Source: Uranotaenia lowii (lineage: Eukaryota; Arthropoda; Insecta; Diptera; Culicidae). From it: 64,000 nucleotides of DNA. Of this stretch, positions 1 through 12,087 are shown in pieces. Where the stretch lies: contig NC_073693.1 in the NCBI RefSeq assembly GCF_029784155.1, positions 154,539,442-154,603,441 of the forward strand. Reading direction: 5' to 3'. The position numbers were made by a program, and so were the translations under genes. Position 1 is the stretch's first letter, and each line of letters begins with the position of its first letter. Below the pieces are notes generated by a model. The model searched no databases. It saw only the letters and a list, made by a program, of their open reading frames with translations, and had not been told where the DNA came from.

Positions 1-503
1 TTAAGATATGCTCCTTTCAAGATTATATCTCGTTCAGATAGCATAGTTTGATATTGGGCAGAACAAAACCTATCAAAATTATAACTTATCAAGATATGAG
101 TGCTTCGAGAAAATTTTAGAGTGGGATGTCAATAAACCACATTATTTGCTAAAACCATGCCCCATTCTTGGATTCCATAAAATTGGATTCAATTTTATGG
201 AACTGTTGAGCGAAACTCTTTAATGTACGGTTTGGGCCGTTGACTTCGATGTCCGTGTTTCAGAAAAAGTTGTACGTATACCAAAATAAGATATAATCAT
301 TTTATTTCAGGACAATCCGACAAAACCTTAATAATTGAAAATGAGCTCAACCCCATTCAAGTCTGTCAATCAGAATAAGATATAATTCGGATTGGAGAAA
401 CTTAAAATCGAAAATTTGGAGTACTTAATTATAACTGAATCAGATGTAAATATCTTGGTGAGATACGTTTGAGTTATAATTTTGATATGCTTTCCTGATC
501 GGG
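1..503 (-). mobile_element. CCCGATC-family MITE, cut by window start
   Basis: This segment matches 12241-12747 closely and, in reverse complement, 11382-11880. It ends in the same terminal sequence CCTGATCGGG seen at 12747. Complete copies at 11382-12042 and 12088-12747 are about 660 bp with terminal inverted repeats starting CCCGATCAGGAG, so about 160 bp lie outside the window. No protein is encoded. Strand is given relative to the copy at 11382. Confidence 0.8.
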
Positions 504-828
504 ATGCGCTTCTCTAGCTTTTCCAATCGGTAATGCCAAGTACGGCGCAAGAACAGCCTTTTCATTGAGTGTTTTGCACACTCAGTCCTGCAACACAAAG
601 TTGTTCGATCAAAGCAGTGCACTTTGACAATCCACCATTCTTTGCCAACATCCCTACAGAGATTCAGCCGCCAATAAAAACAAAGTATACAAAATTTAAT
701 AGTTCGTATTATATGCCCTGTGATTTTTCTCAAGTTACGATAAAAAATATCAGAGAGTTAGTTTATAGCTTTGCGTTGCATACGTCGCACTTTCAAAAGC
801 TTCGCAGAGCACGATCTGAAAACCCCTG
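504..828. other. Unassigned stretch with no recognisable gene
   Basis: Slightly richer in GC than its flanks. It carries overlapping open frames on both strands (569-838 plus, 440-733 minus), neither of which resembles a family I know. It may be older repeat or intron sequence. Confidence 0.4.
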
Positions 829-2015
829 CCATACGTAATCTTTTAAGAGTACATGTACTCTTTTTCGATCGAAATATGTGCGTAGTCTTCTTTTTGTGAA
901 ATTTGTACCAAATGTACTCTTTTTTGTTGAAAGACATTTGATCAGAAAAACCAACGAATTTCTTGCATTTTATGAAGTTGTTTCACATCTTATGCAAAAA
1001 CTACGAAAGGAATATACGGCAAATACGGCAGCTACGGCAGTTTAAATAACATGCATTTTAGTAGGGGAGCGTGGGGTAACGTGGGCCACTCTTAATATCT
1101 CAGCTGTGTGTTGAGATAAAAATCCCAAACCTACTGTCGTCGTCATCGCTTTGCGTAAGCATGTTTTTCTATACGCTGTTGACTTATGCTTCTTTTAGTT
1201 AACTAGCCTAGAAAAATGTACAAATCAAGAGTTAAGAAAAATGTTTAGTCCATCTTTTCTAATACGATAGAGACGCACATAAATCCTTTATATGGAATTT
1301 TGAGAAACGTTCGCGAGCTAGGTTTTAGGAACTATTTGATCATACACAACTCTCTTTTCTATTTCCTCATCTGAAATTGCTTTAAAATAACTAGGTAAAT
1401 GAATTATGAAATTTCAGTTTTGGGTCCACTCATAAACTTTGCACGTTTTCTAGTCAATTTGGATTTGGTGGCCCACGTCCATAGTTTTTCAAAATCGTAA
1501 AAAAAATTTTTTTTAAACAGTCAGAACGAGGATAATAAATGTATTTAAAAATAATAAAAAAATGCCAAATGATGCCTTAAAAATGCAGAAAATATTTCCT
1601 TTATTTTTTGTTTTTTTATCTTTTATATTTAAAGAGTTATCAATCAAAGAAAAAAATGGCCTAGTTATAAACAATGTGCACGATAAGCGCCTTTGAGTAT
1701 GCAAATATATTGTTAAGCTATGAAATTGATGTCTCTGGCAAGTTTAACATGTAAAATTAAGAAAAATTAAATCCATGTAAGAACCGAGCTACGCGCCTGG
1801 ATGATATGCAATAACAGAGCAAAAGGGTTTGTCAATGCATTTCGTTTAATCCGAGGTGGTCCCTCCCCCGACTACCTCGGGTAAGCGGGATTCTACTGTA
1901 CATAATTTTGCATATCATAAAGGCGTGAAGCTCGATAATATATGGACATTTTCCTGACTTTTTGGATAAATGATCTCAATGTACTCTTTTTGGTGTCACG
2001 GGATATGGTAATCCT
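829..2015 (+). mobile_element. Degraded hAT-type MITE of the TAGGGTTACC family
   Basis: The left end reads CCATACGTAATCTTTTAAGA, matching the left end of the element at 7114. The right end reads GGATATGGTAATCCTA, matching the right end at 13067-13082. The outermost bases of the left terminus are degraded and no target duplication can be read. Inside are fragments of other repeats: a segment starting TAGGGGAGCGTGGGGTAACG at 1063, and a pogo-like right half ending near 1902. No transposase frame is present. Confidence 0.6.
1776..1902 (+). repeat. Partial pogo-like MITE, right half
   Basis: Near-copy of 27766-27917, including the shared end GGTAAGCGGGATTCTACTG. Only the right terminus is kept here. 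Its sequence resembles pogo/Tigger-type termini (CAGTAGAACCCCGC on the other strand). Confidence 0.5.
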
Positions 2016-2039
2016 ATTCTACAGATGGCGGTGCAATGA

Positions 2040-2890
2040 TTGACAAAAATTCGATAAATATATTTCTGAAAATAAATCCAGAATATTTGCGCTAATGTTT
2101 GCTACGATTTGTCGAATGTCAGGTTTATTCAAGATAATCTTATATCATGACAAACATTTCTCCGGGAACTGTACCTCGACTAGAATTATAATATAAAAGT
2201 TAAAATGGTTTGGAAATTACCTATATTTTTAGTGTAACACGAAAATTTGCGCCTGAAAGATGCAAAATAAATACGAATTATTAAAACAAGCATACAATTT
2301 TAACAACAACACCATTTTCATTGCGTCACATCATTATATTTAACCCGTTGTAATATTCTTATATCTCAACCAATTCTTATTCTGTAAAAGCATTGAAAGT
2401 CGCTCCAAATGATTGGAGAGAATCCGTATTTTCGTTACATCATATCGCTAGAGTACGTTGTAAACATAAAAAAAACCCTCTAAATGTTGTTGCGTAGCAT
2501 TTATAAATATACTTCACTATAAAAAAAATAAGCTCCAAACGCCAAACGAAAGCAGTTGGCTTTTGTCATGTTTTTGACTTCAGAACACATTTTATTTTTT
2601 GAGTGTAACTCGTTTATTGAGTCAAGTTGTACGCATTCACAATAAGTATGTTTTTGTTTTTAAAAATGAACTTTGTATAATGGTTTGTATCTAATTTTTA
2701 ATAAGTCGAACTTGATTTTTTTTCATTCAAAACAAATATTTCAACAAATATTTTAACAATATTTCAATACAACACTATTTAAAATAAAAATTAACTTTGT
2801 GGTGGACAGGCGCGTGGAATGGGTCAAAGATAAAACATTGTTAGTTGTAATTTTTATCATTTGCTTCCTTTGTTGAGCTTATTTTTCGCT
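2040..2890 (+). repeat. Dispersed diverged repeat, copy 1
   Basis: Diverged direct copy of about 28390-29210. Shared landmarks in the same order are ATGACAAACATTTC, GTTAAAATGGTTTG, GTGTAACACGAA, AAGTCGAACTTGATTTTTTT and CAGGCGCGTGGAATGG. In both places a hAT-type right end lies shortly upstream. No coding frame is seen. It may be an older transposon or a segmental duplication. Confidence 0.6.
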
Positions 2891-4160
2891 TAAGCAACTG
2901 TTAGAATTTACCAACTGTGTAAAAACTGGCGCTTAAAGTTTAATGAAAAATCAAATTATCAACTCTTCTTACAGCTGTTAAGTGGTGCTTTGTCCGTGGT
3001 ATTAAACCGCCTTTAAGTAGATAAGCTAATCAAAGGGAATGAAAATATGTCTGCCAGCCAAATACTGAAACTTTTTATGTCGAAAACTAAAATTGACTGT
3101 TTCGACATCGAGATAGATCATGAAGAAAGTTTGTTAAAAAACCAAAACTTACTTAAACTTAGTTTGATGACTTTTGATGAATAAAAAAAGTCGAGATAAA
3201 GAACATCCTTCAAACTTTGTGCACGGTCGATGTTGTTCTTGAATGATTGATAACGCTGTAAATTTCGTTTATGCTTAAGTAGTCCGTTTTGCATCGTTTT
3301 CTCCTAATAGGTAAGCGTTTTTTCTTACGTTTACAATTATTCATCGGTACAAAAATATGGAATACATTTCAGTTTATTTTTCAAATATGGCAGCACTTGC
3401 TGCAGGTAATTCGCCACTCTTTCAGGTCAGAGTTACAATCAAGATAGGTACAATGTGGTAAAACGGATAGGAAACTAATGAATCGTTTATATGCAACAGG
3501 CGTTTTGCCTCGATCATAACCGGGTCGGAACTGTTTATTGCCAGTATTTTCTCATTTTTGGAAGCTCCTCTCTAGAGTGATTCCATCGGTATTCCATCTA
3601 TTGGTGGATAAACTAAAATGGTGTCTTTGTGTATGTTTTAGACTAAAGCAGACGGCAAATATTTTAAGACATATATCTTACTGTTTAACATGATTACCAT
3701 TCTTTTAAATTATAAAACTGCACTTCAGTGATCGGCACTGTGTCTTTAAATATTATCAACTTTTAAAATTTCGTAGTAAATCTACAATGCGAGTAAAAGC
3801 GAGCTGACAAGATCTTTGCTATCTAAGTCCTCGTCTCTTAACTGTTTTTTCGTAAACGGATGCTGATAAAAAATTAATGGCGAATTTCTTTTGTTGAATT
3901 TCAGACCTATTGATTACTACCAATCAAACGATAGTCGCCTGTTAGGCAATCGTTAATTCCTAACTAATTAACGATTTATCAACATCGATTTCGGCATTTA
4001 AGTTCAACAGAAACATTTTGCGAATAATTTTTCATCCCTTCCAAACGCTACACACTTTAAATAGTTGCCGTGTCTGGTTCTGCATTTGCTCAGATAAATT
4101 GTCGCAATAAATTTGAACCAAAATTAATTACAGAAAAACTTAAAATAATTAATTGTTGAT
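2891..4160. other. AT-rich stretch, nothing recognised
   Basis: No open frame of note and no repeat that I can match elsewhere in the window. Confidence 0.4.
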
Positions 4161-4174
4161 CTTTTCTCTTCCAG

Positions 4175-4444
4175 ATAACTTTCTTTGTTCAACTCGTCCA
4201 AACTGGCAAATAGACATCGTTTCTCCTGGTGTTTTATTTCCCAAAAATCTAGACAACAATCCGTTGCTGGCTGCGAACTGGAGGAAATCGGGGACGGATG
4301 TAAGGGTTGAGCTGCCGAATCTCCTTAGGCGACCATTATCCCGATTACTGCTTCCGGCACAATGCTTATTGTTTGGTCTGCAAATCTCGTTCATCGTCCG
4401 TTTTCCGTCCATTTCTTCTGCCCGACCGGAAGTTCGGCAAAAGA
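4175..4444 (+). other. Possible internal exon, unrecognised
   Basis: A 270-bp GC-richer block is preceded by a pyrimidine tract ending CTTTTCTCTTCCAG at 4161-4174. It is followed by a perfect splice donor, GTGAGT, at 4445-4450. One plus-strand frame is open throughout and extends from 4153 to 4485. A minus-strand frame (4149-4502) is also open, so openness alone proves little. I recognise no domain. The exon reading rests only on splice signals and composition; an old transposon fragment is equally possible. Confidence 0.3.
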
Positions 4445-4450
4445 GTGAGT

Positions 4451-5966
4451 GCAGTTTGGGAATTGGGCAGCAGCAATTGAAGTAAAGGCAAATGCTAAAC
4501 ACAACCCATTTGTCGGAGGAACATTTTACGCTACGAGGGTGAAAAATGCAGCCAGGTTTCGCAGTGGCTCAGAGCAGTCAAAAATTAATTTGCTTCTTTG
4601 GCGAGGAATGTCAGTACTCTTATTTGAAAGAAATTGGAATAGAGCATTAAATTCATTCTTCGAAACCCATTGTTCAGTACAAGGTGCTTTACTGCTAATT
4701 CTGACTGTCTGTTTTAGTAAAAATAAACTACTTAATTTCTTTCCCTAAGAGACGTTCTGATTTGGAATTTCTTTGTTTGAGAAAATTCTAATTGTGAAAT
4801 TTTTTATTCGGATACCAAAAGTCTAGAGCAAAACATATGTGAATTACATTTATTCCATTTTCCTTAAAAAAAAAAAAAAAGAACACTGAGAAGTATACAA
4901 GTTTGCAAAGTTCATTATCGTATCATGTTTTTGATTGATTTTTATTGATGAATAGTTGAAAATTGTAGTTTGCATTGCATTTTTTAAGGTTCGGTCTTCT
5001 ATTTGATTTTTCACCTTAAAAACATAAAAAAAACACGATTTTATAAGCAAAGTACTATGCAGAGTTTTCTATTAATTTCTCTATTAACCGAGTATAACCA
5101 ATCTAAAAAAAAATTTTTAAGAAATACCGTGACCAAAACAGTTCATGATAGTTCATTCTTGCATGTATGATGACACGTTTCTGTTATTTCCTCTTTCCCA
5201 GCCAAAAACAATCAACACACAATTTCAGATTTGACCAACGATGACACCCTTTCCACTTAACCAAAAAAAACCGAAATCCAATTTAACCCCAAAGATGGTA
5301 GGTTTTTGGTGGTCGCAGCTAAAAGTGACCATCAGCTTTGGAACAGACACCAACGAAAAAAAAAACGAAAAGATATCCAAAGCCAGCCATTTGCGAACGT
5401 GAGGAAGCACTTTTCCCCGGTTAAGTGAAGGTAATGAAAATGTCATTTTCAAGTTTCGTGACTTTTTTTTCCTCTCGAGTTCCTCGTGTTATATTCAGAA
5501 GGTCACTTGACCTATGCATGTGGTGAACAGGAAGAGCAGGTTTTCACTTAAAATACAATTAAGCAATTGCGAAGTTCAATGGATGAGAAGTGAGAGCTGT
5601 CTTTTAGGAAACAATATTTTCTAAAACGGAGTGTAAAAACAGTAATGAACAGGTTGAAACTTTTAGCAATACGGCAGTAAGATATTTGTAGAAATTATTT
5701 TTCAGAACGTCAGTCCGATGTCAAAAAATGGCATTGTCATGAGGAACCAACTATGTAATTGATATTTCGGAAAACCAATAGCCTAATTCCAACTCCAATC
5801 TTTTCATATATGAATTACCTTCCTTCGAATAACGTAGAGAGAGCAAGCTCAATAGTTTGCTCATGATGTGTAAAAATAATATAAAAATAAAATAAAAATA
5901 TTATTGAGTATACCTTTTTGAGTTACTTTTAGTTTGCTGTCGTAAATTTGACTTTTTAGATATGTA
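4451..5966. other. AT-rich stretch, nothing recognised
   Basis: Contains short unrecognised frames on both strands (for example 4449-4748 plus, 5225-5452 minus) and several A/T homopolymers. I see no domain, terminal repeat or RNA gene. Confidence 0.4.
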
Positions 5967-6922
5967 GGGAAGAATGAGGATACTTGATTCCTGGGGACTG
6001 GGGATACTTGATTCTTTCGCTATATCCTGAAACAGGAAAGTTTTTACAAATATCAAATGTTCTAGAAAAATGTGCCAAATAGAACAAAACAACAATGCTT
6101 TTAACTCAACAAAATTTTAAAAAAAAATTTTTTTTGAGTTATTCAACATTGTTTGAAAAATGTGATTTGAAGAACTTTTTTACTCACTTTAAAATGTTTC
6201 TCACAAGAAAAAATCGCAATTAAAATATTTATTCCAATTTGTCAATCGTTAGAGTATAATATAAACTTTATAATGCCATATTTTCAAAGCAATTGTAAAC
6301 TCTTAATTTTTTTTAAGAAGAAATTTTCCAAAATGTATGTTATGGGAATAATTGATCCCTAGAGTCGAAAAAGATATATTTTTCTTCTGAATGGATCGTG
6401 AACATTGGATATCATGAATTAGTAATTTCTGTTCAATAACTAATGTTTATCCAGTAATTATCTGTTAATACGGATTAAAATACTGTATTCATCTAAAAAC
6501 TAGAAAATTGCGCCTTAAAGTATGCAATAACTTTAGGGTAGAATACAAATTTTTAGAATTATCTTTGCCTGATACTCACAAACTGTGAAATGAGAACTAA
6601 TAAGGCAAAAAATAGACACCGGACCTTTTATTTTCGGATTTTACTAGATTTTTGCCTAGGGTAAGGGTACCTGGAATTAAGGATCAAGTCTCCTTTAGTA
6701 AATGATCAAATCTCCTGTAACTTAAAAAAAATACTACATTGTTTTAGTCTCACGAAAACTTTCAGTTCATCTACGAGTCCATATATCGTTCCAACTTTTG
6801 GAGTATATAAACTTGAAATTACACGTTATCAGAAAATGCAAAAGACGGTGAGTTGCTAAATTTTCCCAAAAAGATATGAAGAAAATAAGAAAAGGGAATC
6901 AAGTATCCCCATTCTCATCCCC
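5967..6922 (+). mobile_element. MITE with GGGAAGAATGAGG ends
   Basis: The left end GGGAAGAATGAGGATACTTG is matched in inverted form at the right end by CAAGTATCCCCATTCTCATC (6901-6920). A second internal copy of the end motif sits at 5993-6016. Related copies start at 31831 and at 63934. No open frame of transposase type is present, so this is a non-autonomous terminal-inverted-repeat element of about 956 bp. The superfamily is not assigned because no clean target duplication is visible. Confidence 0.65.
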
Positions 6923-7076
6923 ATCCCACGTTATATCCAGAGAACGAGGAGGCCAGCTCAAATAACCATTTTATTTTACTAACGATTATTTCGATTGGCA
7001 GGCACATTATTCACGACTGTACGTTCGTTTTCGATGTAAAGCTATTCAATTTCAGCGGGTTCTTTTGATCATATCG

Positions 7077-7113
7077 CCGTCAAACGGGGCATCATGCTAC
7101 AGCGAGGTTAGAT
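7077..7113 (+). mobile_element. Left end of CCGTCAA-family element, interrupted
   Basis: Begins CCGTCAAACGGGGCATCATG, the family terminus. It runs to GGTTAGAT, where the hAT-type element at 7114 is inserted; the sequence resumes at 13083 with the duplicated GGTTAGAT. Uninterrupted versions of this junction are seen in the copies at 10758 and 13488. Confidence 0.75.
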
Positions 7114-7175
7114 TAGGGTTACCATACGTACTCTTTTAAGAGTACATGTACTCTTTTTCGACCGAGAAATGAGCG

Positions 7176-7364
7176 TGTGCATCTCCTTCGGCTCTCTTTC
7201 GGATGCGAGCTCTCTCGGCAAACCGTCATTGTTTGGCCACATCGTGATCCTTTCGCAAGCGCCTTGTCGTCGCGGCTTCGTCAGACAAGAGCCGATCGCG
7301 GACCAGTCAAGTCGAGTCGCATTCTTATTCTTGCGCATCGTCGTGCTTAAAAGTGAGTCTCACA
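7176..7364 (+). repeat. 5' LTR of the 2.9-kb element
   Basis: 189 bp, TGTGCATCTCC...GTCTCACA, identical to 9911-10099. Confidence 0.88.
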
Positions 7365-7612
7365 TTTTGGTGAACCAGCCAGGAGCGGACATTTTTTTTT
7401 TCGAGCGGTTTGAGTGAAAGCGTGAATAGCTCCCAAGCAGAGCAAACATATATTTAAAATCACAATATCGTCTGATTTGGAAACGGTAAAGGCGGTTATG
7501 GAAAATTTGGATATTAGGAAGAATGTGATTCAAGTGATAAGAAAACTTGTTTTAATTGTTTCTTTAGTGGAAAGGCTGACGCGCCATTGTTTCTTCGAAC
7601 TATTCTAAATTT

Positions 7613-7995
7613 TCCGGCGGATACCGGATTTTTTAGCTGATGCTCAAAATTAACTTGATTATTCAATAGTGCGGCGGATACCGACTATGAATTCAAGGAA
7701 TTCCGGCGGATACCGGACAAATTGTTGAGCGGATACTCAACAATATGACATAGTTCGGCGGATACCGACTATGTATTAGCATCATTCCGGCGGATACCGG
7801 ATGAATTGTATAGCTCTGATTGAAATAGTTCGGCGGATACCGACTATAAATTCTAGAAATTCGGCGGATACCGGATGAATTGTTGAGCGGATACTCAACA
7901 ATATGTTCCTTTATAAAATAGTTCGGCGGATACCGACTATAAATTTTAGAAATTCCGGCGGATACCGGACGAATTGTTGAGCGGATACTCAACAA
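7613..7995. repeat. Array of 12 hairpins sharing the loop CGGATA
   Basis: The octamer GCGGATAC occurs 12 times, starting at 7617, 7674, 7706, 7729, 7758, 7790, 7833, 7864, 7887, 7926, 7958 and 7981. Each copy is the closing pair and loop of a hairpin, but the stems fall into three unrelated classes. P is TCCGG/CCGGA (5 copies, one with TCGG), A is ATAGT plus CGG paired to CCGACTAT (4 copies, with one bulged base), and L is TTGTTGAG/CTCAACAA (3 copies). The order is P-A-P-L-A-P-A-P-L-A-P-L. Decayed L units sit near 7635, 7808 and 8005, giving an underlying P-L-A period of about 75-95 bp. The same array gives an open minus-strand frame (7693-7995), which I treat as a by-product. Confidence 0.85.
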
Positions 7996-9910
7996 TATGA
8001 CAATTTGTTGGACGAAAATTCAACATTTTCCCCGATTCGGGATACGGTACAAAATACTGGGTGGATGTTCACTATTAAGATGAAACTAGAGACTTAGACA
8101 GAGAGCATTGTAGGAAAGCAATGAGAAATAAGAAAATTATAGAGAATATTCATAGAGGTGAAATCAATAAAAAAAAAAAGTTGAAATATAAATTTGAACA
8201 TTTTTCGGAGTTAAAAATGAATTTTTGAAATGTGATTCTAAGGTGAGAAACTGGAAGCCTGAAATTTGAATTTTAAATGTGAATGTGGAATCCGAAGTTT
8301 GAAGTCATAAACCAAGATTTGCAAAAAGGTTTTTATATGAAATCTTATGCTAAATTCAAATGAAAACTGTTTGCTAGAAACTGGATTATTTGATCTGAGT
8401 TGGATCTTGAAAATGAAATGTGATTCAATATCTATGTTCAGATTCCGAGCATGCGATCCGAATTTAAATGTTGAATTAAGGAGCTAAGTATAAGCAAAAT
8501 TCTGAAAAAAATTAATCAAGAATTGCGGAAATCATAGAGCGGTTGTCAAATCTAGAGAGAAATCTGAATCTGATATTCAAATCAAGAAGTCTGAGTTCTA
8601 TAAGATCTGAAAATGAAAATGAAAGTTTCGAAGGCAGTATTTTAATCTGAAATCTCATATTCACAGTCTGTGGTTTGATTGTCAAACGGAAATATGGAGT
8701 CTGAAGTTCAATTCTCTAAATCTCAATATTGTTAGTACATTAAGACTACATTTTGAGGTCGGAACCCAAAAAAATTGATTTAATAATTTGGAATTCGAGA
8801 TCCAAATCGGCATTTTGAAAACTGAATCCGAACTGAAAAGACGAAAAAATCTGACATACAAACTTCCAAGTAGATAAAAACCGAATTATAACATCAATGT
8901 CAAATATATGAATTGAATTTAGAAATTGAGATTTTGAAATATGTGTTGGCAGCCAATCTTGAAGCCTTGGTCAAATTTTAAAATCAGAGCAGAATCTCAA
9001 AGTGAAGTACTGCCAGTTATTCAAAAGAAGAATTAATGAATTATGAGTTTTACTGGCATAGAAGTCGTGAATATGTGTTCGAAAAGAATATGAAAAAGAA
9101 TAAGTAATTCAAGAGAAGGCATGGAGAGGAATGAAGATTTAAAAAGTTATAAAATACACTTTCAAAAAAACATTGAAAAACAAACATCTTGATTAAGCAA
9201 ATGGTATCGATGAAAAAAAGATAAAGATCATAAAAATTCGAATCACTCGATTTCTATGAATGTACACGTGTAGTCGTAACGAAAGTACATTCCCATATTG
9301 AGGTGACTGTTTTTGGAAAAAGTGGAAACTGGACATAAAGTGAAAATGATAGATTCACAGGATTTAACAATTTCACTTGAAATAGAATGATCGAAGTTTT
9401 GATCTGAAAATGGTGAAGAAATGAATAAACACATAAAATGTTTAGTAATTGATGAAACAAATATTGACAAAACTGATAAAATAACGACAGATAGTTAGCT
9501 AGGAAGAAAAGGAATAGTTGTAAACGAATTGTCGAGTAGAAGGTAGACGAGCTACATAGTTTTTTACATACTTGTATGTTTTGCCTCGATCGATTAAATT
9601 AATTATTGTCAAATACTTGATCAAATAAAGCAATATGCCAAAGAAAATTTTTTCAGTAGGTTATTATGTCATTTTATTGAAAAGACGTAGTAGAAATTAT
9701 CCTTTTATAACACGTTTTGTGGAGAGAAGGAGGAAGAAGTGAAACAGAAAATACCTCCTGTCGTTTATTTTCATTTTTTAAGGGAGAAGGAGGAAGATGT
9801 GAGATAGAAGAATATCTATCTTGGTTATTTCCCTAACGAGTCATACAATGTCAACTGGCAGCCCAGTTTGCCAGCCATCGAATATCTCCTTCCGTCGATA
9901 TATTTGCCTC

Positions 9911-10099
9911 TGTGCATCTCCTTCGGCTCTCTTTCGGATGCGAGCTCTCTCGGCAAACCGTCATTGTTTGGCCACATCGTGATCCTTTCGCAAGCGCCTT
10001 GTCGTCGCGGCTTCGTCAGACAAGAGCCGATCGCGGACCAGTCAAGTCGAGTCGCATTCTTATTCTTGCGCATCGTCGTGCTTAAAAGTGAGTCTCACA
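9911..10099 (+). repeat. 3' LTR of the 2.9-kb element
   Basis: Identical to 7176-7364; followed by the duplication GAGCG at 10100-10104. Confidence 0.88.
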
Positions 10100-11381
10100 G
10101 AGCGTACTCTTCTTTTCGTGAAATCTTGAAAGGAATTTTATCAGAGAAACGAACTTATTTTTTCCAGTTCTTAAATTTATGTTCCTATGTGTACAAGAAG
10201 TCTGAAAGAAAAGCAACACTTTATGCATTCGTGGCACGGTACTTCAGGTTTCTCTACTTTGTTGAGTTTTCTAAACAATGAATAAAAGGGGAAGCATAAC
10301 AAATCGATTAAAATCTAAATTTTTCGTAAAAATCATCATCAGCAAAACGTTTCTATAAAAAAAATACAACAACTTCGAAAATTTTAAAACCGCTTTTGTC
10401 AAAAGCTTCTCCCAGTCGTCGAAATAAACTGTGCAGATAATCAGCGCGTTTGAATATGTCATTAGCATCCAAACAGTTGGCAGAGAGCACAACAGTAATT
10501 TGAACTCTTTTTGAAATGCAACGTTTTCTCATGTTAGCGATGTTCTGATCTATATCACTTCGAATAATTCAACGTCCCTTTTCAGTAAAAATCTGCAAGA
10601 AAATGAACAAAAACTAAAAATGATAACTTTCAATTTGTGAAAGTATTTTCAGCCATTTTTGCCAGGTAAGCCACATAACTAGTAACTAATTGTCACTTTT
10701 TGAATAGCTTTAAATTTCCTGTTTCTTCTAAATATTTTGAAAAATAATTTCAACGTACCGTCAAATGGGGCATCATGCAAAAGCAGGGTTAGATGCAACA
10801 TTTGTATACCACAACACTCATTCAATTTTTATTTCAATATACTGTAATAAAGTTATCATTGAACGATAAAAAATCGATGATGACATAGTTTTTAACATCG
10901 TGAAAGAGTTTTTTAAGGTTTTTAATTCTCACAAAAAATTTAAAAAATCTAGCAATAGATATACAATTTTTTACATTTTTCGATGCCTTAAGAAACTTTA
11001 CTTAGTATGACGAATTGGCTTAACGATATCACCTACAAACTTTATATTGCTTTCATTATCCTATACCAACACTGTTGGTGTATAAAAAGTTTTCGGACAA
11101 TCTCCAATTTTTTTTAAATAAATAGTTTTATAATTCAGTAAGCCGTCTGTGGCAAAATGCAACAAAATGCAAATCAGAACTAAATACCATAAATTGCGTT
11201 TCTATATGCTGGGATATGATTGTTTTGCATCATGCGTTTGATAACATTAAAATTTCATCCATCCTAAGATTTATTTACATGATTTAAGATAATAGAATAT
11301 TTTGTAGTATTTTTGCCAAAAATGTATGCAGCAGATTAACACCCTTTGCTTAAAAACATTTTTGACAGAAAAAATGGGAAA

Positions 11382-12042
11382 CCCGATCAGGAGAGCATAT
11401 CAAAATAATAACTCAAACGTATCTCACCTAGATATTTACATCTGATTCAGTTATAATTAAGTACTCCAAATTTTTGATTTTAAGTTTCTCTAATCTGAAT
11501 TATATCTTATTCTGATTGACAAACTTGAATGGGGTTGAGCTCATGTTCAATGATCAAGATTTTTTTTCGGATTGTCCTAAAATAAAATGATTATATCTTA
11601 TTTTGATATACGTACAACTTTTTCTGAAACACGGACATCGAAGTCAACGGCTCAAACCTTACATAAACGAATTTCGCTCAACAAATTCATAAAATTGAAT
11701 CAAATTTTTGGGAAACCAAAAATGGGGCATGGTTTTATTAAATAATGTGGTTTATTGACTTTCCACTAGAAAATTTTCTCGAAGCACTCATATCTTGATA
11801 AGTTATAATTTTGATATAATTTGTTCTGTCCAATATCAAACTATGCTATCTGAACAAGATATAATCTTGATAGGAGCATATCAAAAACTGATATAATTTA
11901 GCTATGATCGTATAGATTTTTTGATATAATTTGAGATATTTTAACATCCTACGAGTACTGAATTATAACTCATTTAGATAGAAAAAAATAAGTATCAAAA
12001 TATCTCATTTTGATATAATTTTGTTTTTCCCTCCTGATCGGG
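11382..12042 (+). mobile_element. CCCGATC-family MITE, copy 1 of inverted pair
   Basis: 661 bp bounded by CCCGATCAGGAG and CTCCTGATCGGG. Aligning its flanks to the related sequence near 26930 (minus strand) shows that removing the element plus two bases restores a gap-free alignment, so the target duplication is AA. No coding capacity. Confidence 0.8.
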
Positions 12043-12087
12043 AATTCAATTCGAACAAAACCAAAACACTACTGCAATTGGTGCTTT

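Larger units (their letters stand above)
7176..10099 (+). mobile_element. Non-coding LTR retroelement (LARD/TRIM-like), 2924 bp
   Basis: Two identical 189-bp direct repeats (7176-7364 and 9911-10099) start with TG and end with CA. The 5-bp duplication GAGCG flanks the whole (7171-7175 and 10100-10104). The internal 2546 bp contain no gag or pol frame. They hold a hairpin array (7613-7995) and AT-rich sequence with scattered short words such as TCTGAATC. A TGG-starting stretch a few bases after the left LTR (7369 on) may be the primer site, and purine-rich tracts occur at 9718-9744 and 9781-9809. Both fit plus orientation but are weak. LTR identity implies a recent insertion; movement must depend on enzymes from another element. 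Confidence 0.88.

Noticed and set aside
7693..7995. Minus-strand open frame of 100 codons with repeated Y-P-P-N-Y-like peptides
   Set aside because: It is the hairpin array read as protein; the period follows the hairpins, unit length varies and there is no start context.
7613..7995. CRISPR-like array
   Set aside because: Repeats are 8-22 bp hairpins of three kinds with irregular short spacing; no spacers of equal length, and the setting is an insect retroelement.
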